Assembly: GCA_964017045.1 (NCBI GenBank)
Contig: OZ024810.1
Location: 16,549,204-16,613,203 of the forward strand
Direction: 5' to 3'
Origin: Omphiscola glabra
Taxonomy: Eukaryota > Mollusca > Gastropoda > Lymnaeidae
Length of the DNA stretch: 64,000 bases
Shown here: in pieces, positions 31,601 through 40,732 of the stretch
How positions within the stretch are numbered: the first letter of the stretch is position 1
How the letters are laid out: every line of letters starts with the position of its first letter
Notes under the pieces: generated by a model
What the model was told of the DNA's origin: nothing
What the model saw: only the letters and a program-made list of their open reading frames with translations
Database searches by the model: none
Position numbers and translations under genes: made by a program

Positions 31601-34600
31601 AATGCTGTCAACTCTGTCCTATACAGACCACAAACGTCATCACCGTGTTTCTGCCTGGAACAAACTACGTCGTGGACAGCGCGGTGGCCAAGGTCCAGTT
31701 TCAGAACTGGTTGAGCCAGCAAAACTCCTACACGACTCTGGGTTATGACTTTGCCATTCTGTACACCGGGTAGGTTAATAGTTAGACTTTAAATTTGCTA
31801 GCAATTAGTTAGGGCTAAACACACAATACATGAGTTGTGACTCTGGTAACACGAGACGCACATCGATTCCAGTAGAGCGCATAACATTTGAGCGGACTAC
31901 ACGAGGCCACAAAATTTATTTTAATCTTTATGGATATCTGTCTTAATGAAATGTACACAGCATCCAAAAAAAGTACACAGTCATAATGCATATGTCACTC
32001 CTATATGTACACAAAAACGGACAGAGCTGTACGTATGTTAAAATGGTCGATAATAAATGGATGTTTCGTTTTTAAAACATTTCCAGATTTAAGTTGAATG
32101 GAGCCGCTGGTCTTCTTGAAACATGTGAGTTGATGTTTGTGTTGTGCTAATACCAAGTGTAAGGCAAGGTATTGAAACATGTGAGTTGATGTTTGTGTTG
32201 TGCTAATACCAAGTGTAAGGCAAGGTATTGAAACATGTGAGTTGATGTTTGTGTTGTGCTAATACCAAGTGTAAGGCAAGGTATTGAAACATGTGAGTTG
32301 ATGTTTGTGTTGTGCTAATACCAAGTGTAAGGCAAGGTATTGAAACATGTGAGTTGATGTTTGTGTTGTGCTAATAATAACTATAAGGTAGGGTATCGAT
32401 GCGTTAGAGTTGATGTTTGTGTTGTGCTAATAATAACTATAAGGTAGGGTATCGAAGCGTTAGAGTTGATGTTTGTGTTGTGCTAATAATAACTATAAGG
32501 TAGGGTATCGATGCGTTAGAGTTGATGTTTGTGTTGTGCTAATAATAACTATAAGGTAGGGTATCGATGCGTTAGAGTTGATGTTTGTGTTGTGCTAATA
32601 CCGACCGTAAGGCAAGGTATTGAAACATGTGAGTTGATGTTTGTGTTGTGCTAATAATAACTATAAGGTAGGGTATCGATGCGTTAGAGTTGATGTTTGT
32701 GTTGTGCTAATACCGACCGTAAGGCAAGGTATTGAAACATGTGAGTTGTTGTTTGTGTTGTGCTAATACCAAGTGTAAGGCAAGTTATCGAAACGGACCT
32801 ACTCTAGCATTGTTACTTAGTATGTTTCTAAATTTTTTACGTCAGCTGAGGTGGGAAAATATTTTTTTTTAAAATGTAAAGAACAGAGTAATCCTCTAAA
32901 TCTATTTTGTTTCCGAGAGTTATTTCCATTTCACAATTTATTGGAAGTAATTAACTAATAATAGAAAAGGTTATGTATTCACTTAACGTGTATTCTTCAT
33001 TGATTTTTAGTCATAGTAGTTCGCAATAAATAAATAATAAATATATAAGCACACTTTATAAATGTACCTACATGATTGGATGAACAAATACATTGTTATT
33101 ATTTTAAACAAATTAAATTCGTTAATTTACATTTTCTTTTTCAAAAAATGTTAACTCCAGTTTTATTTCTAAATCTTAATTTTCTTTCTTTCTAAGTCTT
33201 ACTTTTTTTAAATGTCTAAATCTTAACATTTATATTTTTAAATGTTACACTTTTTATTTTTACATCTTATTTTTGTATTTCTAAATCTCGCATTTTTTAT
33301 TTCTAAATCCTACATTTTGTATGTCTAACTTTTACATTTTCACCAGCCAACACCAACTTTGCTTCCGTCTGTGACCGAGCAGGCTCCCTTGCCGTCATTG
33401 AGTTCCGGCCCACTTACAGAGAAGTTGCCTCGACAGCTCACAGCATTGGTTTCGTGTGAGTCATAGCTTATATAAGTAAAATGATTAACGTTTTAACCTC
33501 CAAAAAAATGTATCTCGGCATCATTTTTAGGCTACGCCAATGCTGTCGTTATAAACATTCTGTAAAAAAACTTTTAAGTTATGTCTCCCATTCAAACAGC
33601 TAGTGTCTCACCAACGCATAACTAATGTCTCACCGACAGTCACATACTGAGACACATAAACTGTCCACCGAAATACTTTTGTTAAAACGAAAAGATAATT
33701 TAGATCTTTGTTATTCTCTGTTGAAAGGCCAACCTCGAGTTAGAACCTTGTTATTTTGTATCTCCTGCAAAAACGGCTCAATATAAAGCTTCCATCTTTT
33801 GTACCATGATAGAGGGGTTGATTAACTTTTGCACAGGGGCAATAACTCATTTTTTTTCAAAAAATCGACTTAGAACATTGTTATTCTAAGGGGACGACCT
33901 GTTCTTCCACCAACACACATGACATAAATCGATTGTCTAGCATTTACAGATTGTCCCAATGACGCATATCAATTGTCTCACTGACACATACCTACTGTCT
34001 CACGACACACACCTACTGACTCACGACACAAACCTACTGACTCACGACACACACCTACTGACTCACGACACACACCTACTGACTTATGACACACACCTAC
34101 TGACTCACGACATACACCTACTGACTCACGACACACACCTACTGTCAAGCGACACATACACACACAACACGGCTTCACACATACCATCACTCATCTAACT
34201 TATCATCTAACACACAACACATACCATTCCCCACTACCACCCGCTTGATATATTCCATTTGTGTACCACCAGTTTCTAATAAAAAAGAAACATTCTAGAA
34301 TATACCGCACTTATCTTTATCTGCTCTCATTTTTCCATATCCACAGTTTGGGCGCCAACAATGATGGGGCGGCCTATAGCAACGCAATGGCCTTCCTCAA
34401 CACCCCTATAGACATTAACAGATGGAGATACTCCACCTGCTCTGCCACCAGCATCAGGGATTACTTGAGACTACTGCCATACGTAATGAAGCTTAATTAA
34501 ATCTGAAATTAAAAGAAAATCAACACTTGTCGTTCAACAAAACGACATTTCTTAACTAGACTATACTTATTTCTTATGAGGTGATTGCAGACACTTATGT

Positions 34601-37409
34601 TACTTTTTTAAAGGCTTCGGAAACACAGAAAATCTTAAAGACACGTTGTAATATAGTAAGGCCAACTAATTTACAGCATAGTTTTCCTAATAATTTCCAC
34701 ATTTTAAAATTATCATGCTTTTATTATTGTTTAAAACACGCACATATTTTAATGCCCGGATCCATGTAAGATTTGCGCGATGCTTGTTTAGAAGCGGCTC
34801 CTGCTTAAAGAGATGATCTAGTTTTCCTTTCGTCGGGTTGGTAAGCCACTGATAAGTCATTCAATGCGTATCTTTTGTCCAGCCCCCTGTTAACCAGTTA
34901 TATTCTATTAGTTCATTGCTGTCCTGTTAACCAGTTATATTCTATTAGTTCATTGCTGTCCTTTTCTCCAGTGTCAACTGTCTGCTGACGTCAAACCCGC
35001 AGTCCACCAAGCCAACCTTCTCGATGACCAGCTACACCGGCAACATCCTGAAACCGGACATCATCTGCCAGCGCGCCCTAAATGACAGCAGGACTTACAT
35101 GTGCAAGGTATTTTCAAGAAATAAGTCTACCCCCCATCGAAATGAGTGTTCCCCCCGGAAACCGTTTCGTCCCAGCAGAATTACATAGCATTAGTGGTGG
35201 AGGCAATTGGAAAAAAAAACCTACTTAAAGAGCAACTCAGGGTGCGGCTAGGGGTTCGTAATAAATAACAAAGAAGCTAAGCTAGCAAAATGCTGAAGGC
35301 CATAGTATCATCTGTAGTATAGCAAGAAAATAATCCCTTATATCATCCCATCCTAATGAATATATGTAAATGTTTCCATTGCTAGTTAATGCATGAATTT
35401 ATTACAAAACTCACCTCAATCTTAAGCACTTAACTCACTTGAATAAAATAGATTAACTCAACCTTAAACACTTCCTTCACTTGAATACAATAGATTATCT
35501 CAACCTTAAACACTTCCATCACTTGAATAAAATAGATTAACTCAACTTTAAACACTTGCTTCACGTGAATAAAATGAATTAATTTACTGAACGTCTTCTT
35601 GATTTGTCTAGAGCCTCCCCGCCACCTACAACAAATTGCCCCCACGTGGAAACGCCGTCTGCTCACAGATCTACTGCAGGATCCCCAACACCATGGTGTG
35701 CTCGGCTGTATACACCTCTGATGGAATGATCTGTGACGCAAGAAAGGTGAGTTGAACTTGTGCTGACCAAGTGTTTTAGAAATCAAATGTAAGATGTGTT
35801 TATGTAACGACATAATGTTTATCTCACCAATGAATGACTTTAGAATGTTTGTCTCACCAATAAATGACGTTAGGGTGTGTAACTTACCGATGAATGATGT
35901 TAGGATGTATCTCACCAATAAATGACGCTAGTAAATGAATCTCACCAATAAATGACGTTAGGATATTATGTATCTCACCAGTAAATGATATTACGATGTG
36001 TATATCACCGATGAATGACGTTAGGAAGTGTAACTCACCAGTAAATAAAGTCTGAACGTGTCTTGCAAACAGCTGATATTTAAGATTAGTGAACATGTTA
36101 TTAATTCATGTCCCTTAAATAAGTTTCATCTGTACAATTGTAATTTTTTCCTTAGAGATGCAGCAAGGGGCAATGTTTTGCAGACAGCACCACCGAGTCT
36201 CAGAATGTAGATCGTAAGTCTCACGTACCACTTTTATAAGCTAGTGAACATTGCACATAAATTTAAAGTTTAAACTGGTGTTGCCAAAAGTATGGTCATG
36301 GCTTTAATGCAGTTCACACCAGGGCAACATGATTTTTTTATAATTGTTTTTATAATCAAAATGCACAACAACAAAAAATCAGCTTGTAAACAAATCTCCC
36401 CGCTCCAAAACATAACACAGGTAACTTTTCTTGTTTAAAAAGCATTGCATCATATGTTCCCCCACCCCACTCTTTTTAATTTCTTTATGTCTTTTTAACC
36501 CGTCTGAGGCATAGGCAGTTTACAAGAATTTCTCATTCACAGTGTCCTGTGCTTTCCTTTCCATTTGCTTACATGTTTATCCCATATCCCCCATTCGGTC
36601 CTCAAATATCATTCAGGAGTAGAGACACAATCACATTCTATTAATTTCAGTGACCTCCCTACAGCAAACTGTTCAATTGACTTTCGGCTGTTTATTTACC
36701 GTCCTGTTATTTCATAACCCTGCCATTGGACTGATCGGCTGTTTATTTACCGTCCTGTTATTTCATAACCCTGCCATTGGACTGATCGGCTGTTTATTTA
36801 CCGTCCTGTTATTTCATAACCCTGCTATTTGACTGTTCAGCTGTTTATTTCACCATTACAAGCAAGTTATCAAAGTTTTACTACTTTACTATTCGCTGTT
36901 CAAACCCTTTTACCTTTGTTTCAGCCAACTGTGTCTGGGGTGACCAGAAGACTCTCGAGTTCCCGACCTTTTACGGCACGTGCCAGACCTTTATCTCCCT
37001 CAACACGGCCATCAACTGTTACTCGTCACCAATCAACGAGTCCTGCTGTGCCACGTGCAAGTCATACAATACCGGGAGAGTCGGTGAGTGTTTTAAAAAA
37101 AAAAAAAAACAACAGAAATCCAAACATTGAAACAATGATATAAAGTTCAGTTTTTGATGTAACGGGTCATACAATGATTAAATAGTAACATAATATTGAA
37201 TTACGAGTAATGTATTCAGGAAGTAACTAAATCAAAAAGGAAAATAAAAAGTATTAGTGGAAAAAACATCCTTTGAAGCTTGAAAAGAAAAAGATATATA
37301 TATATTTTTTAAATGCTGAACACATCTTGTTAGACTATTTATTTACTCCACAGCTTGTACGCTGTCACCATATCTATATATATAATTAAATATATGTATA
37401 TATAATTAA

Positions 37410-37452
<43 letters not shown>

Positions 37453-38028
37453 CACTAAATAAATAGTGACCTCTGACACTTGACATGCAATTTGTTTTTC
37501 ATCAGGTTGTGAATACGGTGACAAGTCTGTGGATTGTGTCAAATATACCAAGGCCTCTATCTGCCCTACTTACGGGAGCAACCTGTGCTGCGGCTACTGC
37601 GCGTGAGTATACATACACTTCTTACTTAGCTCTGGGAAACATTCTGCCATTAAAAATTCGGATCCACCATTCATAATTTCTTATCTTTGAAAATTACAAC
37701 ATTTTAGCACTGAAAACTACTTTTTAAAAACCCCGAATAACTAAGACTATTATGTAACAAAGTTACTTGCAATCGACGATGGAAGTTTTTACCCATTGCG
37801 CCATGCTTCATCGTGTATAAATATACCAGTGCGTGTTCACCTGGTGTCTGACCATGAGCTTTCCCTTCTATCAGTGGCTACGTAGGCAAACGGTCAACCA
37901 ATGAAGGCAGCTTCCCCGCCCCAGTGCTGGAGGCTACTAAACCGGACAAGAGTGTGGCGGAGATCAAGGAAACCATCCCCTACGCTAAAGGGACCGACCT
38001 TCCCCCATGGTCGCTAAATTATGATTAA
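28630..38028 (+). CDS. secreted M12B (ADAM/ADAMTS-like) metalloprotease homologue, probable pseudoprotease
   Basis: Fourteen exons: 28630-28687, 29602-29656, 30152-30248, 31016-31084, 31627-31769, 32087-32124, 33347-33455, 34347-34482, 34972-35107, 35612-35746, 36156-36213, 36925-37083, 37506-37602, 37875-38028; about 480 residues. Exon 1 is a signal peptide (MKTIVAFLGIALLHFTQC). Exon 2 enters the catalytic fold at once (HELEIYVVADSALVL), so there is no prodomain. Exons 3-8 give VSYVLNQVDSILADLTGVNI, GYDFAILYTGF and SVCDRAGSLAVIE. The zinc site reads HSIGFVLGANND, where active enzymes have HExxHxxGxxH; Glu and two His are lost. AMAFL may be the Met-turn and RYSTCS ends the domain. Exons 9-11 form a cysteine-rich module; exons 12 and 13 are two PLAC-like six-Cys units (CCATC, CCGYC). 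All junctions keep phase except 8/9, one base out. Confidence 0.85.
30400..30925. repeat. degenerate 23-30 bp minisatellite in intron 3 of the protease-like gene
   Basis: Repeats of CCATAGACTTCCCTGCCAAC(C)A with many variants. They create several low-complexity minus-strand frames (GREVYGW-type), which are artefacts. Confidence 0.9.
32116..32800 (+). repeat. 56-bp minisatellite seeded by the exon-6 splice donor
   Basis: Twelve units at exact 56-bp spacing (from 32121 to 32737). Unit 1 contains the last bases of exon 6 and its donor (GAAACAT|GTGAGT). Seven units keep GTGAGT; five carry a second subtype (GATGCGTTAGAGTTG) lacking the donor. Reading through the first donor reaches TAA inside unit 1, so later donors would truncate the protein. 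Confidence 0.95.
33965..34155. repeat. 21-bp minisatellite in intron 7
   Basis: About nine units of ACACACCTACTGACTCACG. Confidence 0.95.
34893..34971 (+). repeat. duplicated acceptor region before exon 9
   Basis: CCAGTTATATTCTATTAGTT plus CATTGCTGTCC occurs twice, giving several CAG/TAG candidates ahead of the acceptor TTTTCTCCAG (ends 34971). Confidence 0.85.
35405..35595. repeat. about 50-bp repeat, 4 units, in intron 9
   Basis: Units with CTTAAACACTTCCTTCACTT and GAATAAAATAGATTAACTCA; the array ends about 20 bp before exon 10. Confidence 0.85.
35815..36055. repeat. about 27-bp minisatellite in intron 10
   Basis: About nine units of TCTCACCAATGAATGACGTT plus AGGATGT. Confidence 0.9.
36685..36850. 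repeat. 51-bp minisatellite, about 3.5 units, in intron 11
   Basis: Unit contains GGCTGTTTATTTACCGTCCT, GTTATTTCATAACCCTGCCA and TTGGACTGATC. It ends less than 80 bp before exon 12 and leaves an artefactual open frame because 51 is divisible by three. Confidence 0.9.
37365..37450. repeat. (TA)n microsatellite in intron 12
   Basis: TATATA tracts with ATTAAATA interruptions, close upstream of exon 13. Confidence 0.85.
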
Positions 38029-38129
38029 TTGATGCATGATCATAGCCTTATATTTGTTTGATTTGTTTGCTTTTTATATAGTTAATCTGACGGAGCCTAG
38101 ATACTACTGAATCGCTGTTTTTATATTAG

Positions 38130-38490
38130 GTGATCGCTTTCTGATACATTTTGGAAGAGTCTCTGATACATTTAGGAAAATTTACTGATACATCTTCGAA
38201 AACTTTCTGATACATTTAGGAAGACTTTCTGATTCACTTCTTAAGACTTTCTACAGACTTTTGGAAGACTATTTGATACATTTTGGAAGACATCCGATAA
38301 AAAAATCTAAAGACTTTCTGATTCATTTTGGAAGACTTTCTGATTCACTTCTTAAGACTTTCTAAAGTCTTTTGGAAGACTATTTGATACATTTTGGAAG
38401 ACATCCGATTAAAAAAAATCTAAAGACTTTCTGATTCATGTTGGAAGACTTTCTGTAACATTTTTGAAGACTTTCTTTTCAAAGAATTTT
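38130..38490 (+). repeat. degenerate repeats in the presumed 3' UTR of the protease-like gene
   Basis: Loose 24-30 bp units built on GACTTTCTGATTCATTTTGG and AAGACTTTCTGATACATTT. Confidence 0.8.
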
Positions 38491-39094
38491 AAATATGAAT
38501 CAAGTTTGTTTTGTTTTCTTTGCAAGCACATTTTATTGACGCGATACACTTATTTGTGTTGCTTTGGGGAAATAGATTTAGTTTTACTTTTCGGAATAAT
38601 TCATTCCACAAAGTTTTTTTTTCTTCTTCTTCAATTTTGAGTAGCATTTTGATCATGCTATGGTGTGCTTATTCCAAATGTCAACAAGTGGCTGGGATGT
38701 ATTGAAACCATATTATTGCAGTGTGTAGCATACTGCTTTCACTAAGGATATTTTTTTTAAATGTCTAAAATGGTCAGTATAAAGTATTATTTAACACTAT
38801 TAAGTCTTGACACTCAACAATATTACAATCATGATTGTACTATGACTCCTAACCAATTCATCGCCTTTTTATTTTGATAAATACTTTTAATAATTATTTC
38901 AGTTAAAAGAAAATTACAATTTATCGTTTAATAATTAAATTTAGACTGTAATCTTGTTTTTATTGCTTGTATTTTAATTTGCTGAAAGAATCACACGCTA
39001 GGGAAGTAGATGTAATGAGTGGAATACTTTATACTTAATTTTTTGAGTTCTTGCTTTCGCCATTGCTTTCTAAGTTGTGTAAAACAATGCTCAA

Positions 39095-39110
39095 CATCAA
39101 AATAAAGAGA
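39095..39110 (+). promoter_or_regulatory. candidate poly(A) signal of the protease-like gene
   Basis: CAAAATAAAG holds an AATAAA about 1.07 kb after the stop codon, followed by a GT/T-rich stretch (TTCGTGTGATTTCTTTTTT). An earlier site is possible. Confidence 0.45.
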
Positions 39111-39775
39111 ATCGATGTTCTTAACTCTGACTTTCGTGTGATTTCTTTTTTCTGATTGCCTGTTCCTCTGTGTTTTATCCCCAAATTCTCATTTGATGTT
39201 ATTGGTAAGAATTTCTTTCTAAGTACAGCGAAGACCCACTTTTACGCGATAATTGGGGTCCAATTAAAGCAAAAACCCACGTGTTGAATGTGCGGCAGCG
39301 TTAAGCAGTGGCTATCTTTCTTTAAAAAACAGTAGGAATATTAAGGATATAACTAAAGAGATAAAATCACATATGTTTGTCTGGCCATCTCTAGTTTGGA
39401 GAGAGAGTTGTATCGTTTTGAACAAAGACCAATTATAATAAACTTATGTTTGTGTTGCCCGAGAAAAGATATTTAACCCTTCCTATAACTAGATGAAAAA
39501 CGAATCAAGTGGAAATGAAAATGAGTAGTTTGTTTGTGCCGTGCCGACAATTCGAATTAAATCTTCATTTACTGGATGGCAATTTAAAAAAAAATAAAAT
39601 GCAGTTATTATTTATGGAAAAGTTGCTTGGCTTAGCTTCAAATAATGACATCTAAAACTTAAAAAAAATATTTTACTTCCTAGTTGCAAATCAGAATAAA
39701 TGAATCCAAACTATCTATGACGTGAGATTATGATGTGTTACTTAATAATCTTCATTTTGTTTTTCAAGTATTGCC

Positions 39776-40255
39776 TGGCTACTTTGGATGTCCTCTCAGA
39801 TACTACGGTGACGTCATGATGCATGGCGTGGGCACACAGGGCAGCTGCATGCCCTCTCAGATACTACGGTGACGTCATGATGCATGGCGTGTGCACCCAG
39901 GGCAGCTGCATGCCCTCTCAGATACTACGGTGACGTCATGATGCATGGCGTGGGCACACTGGGCAGCTGCATGCCCTCTCAGATACTACGGTGACGTCAT
40001 GATGCATGGCGTGGGCACACAGGGCAGCTGCATGCCCTCTCAGATACTACGGTGACGTCATGATGCATGGCGTGGGCACACAGGGCAGCTGCATGCCCTC
40101 TCAGATACTACGGTGACGTCATGATGCATGGCGTGGGCACACTGGGCAGCTGCATGCCCTCTCAGATACTACGGTGACGTCTTAATGCATGGCATGGGCA
40201 CACAGGGCAGCTGCATGCCCTTTCAGATACTACGGTGACGTCTTAATGCATGAAA
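39776..40255. repeat. 61-bp minisatellite with a perfect CRE in most units
   Basis: Eight units (TACTACGG at 39801, then every 61 bp to 40228). Six contain the palindrome TGACGTCA, and all have CAGCTG just before GCATGCCC except at the array edge; the last two units read GACGTCTTAATG. It lies between the 3' ends of the protease-like gene and claudin-like gene 2. Confidence 0.95.
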
Positions 40256-40266
40256 AAAAAATCAGT

Positions 40267-40272
40267 TTTATT
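40267..40272 (-). promoter_or_regulatory. candidate poly(A) signal of gene 2
   Basis: TTTATT on + is AATAAA on the coding strand, about 460 bp after the gene 2 stop and immediately next to the CRE array. Confidence 0.5.
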
Positions 40273-40732
40273 GTATAAATGAATTACACAACACATGCCT
40301 GTAAAATATACCAGAATACACAAAGTACACGGGCAAAGTACAAAATAATGAGTAAGCAAGTTTTTTTAAATTTTTTATCATGGCCTAGTTTTTGCTATAT
40401 CAAGATCATGGAAGAGTTCTACAATTAATCAGATTCATATCTACGAAACGTTAAAACATATATCAACCACATGTTCCTTAACATATCACTACAAAGATCC
40501 ATACGCTGCAAAAGTTTAACTTTACACACAAAAATGGAATATACATTTGCTAATGACAAAGTAAGGCACCGTAATAACTTTACAAATACAGCGACTTCAT
40601 GCTGAACTGTCAGTTCCACGCTCAATATTTGCAGTAAAACAAGAACAAATCCATTACTCATTAAATAATTTAATGATATGGACGTGGAAGTGCGCGTGTA
40701 TTCACCAGACGTTGTATTGCAGATGTCTTAAC

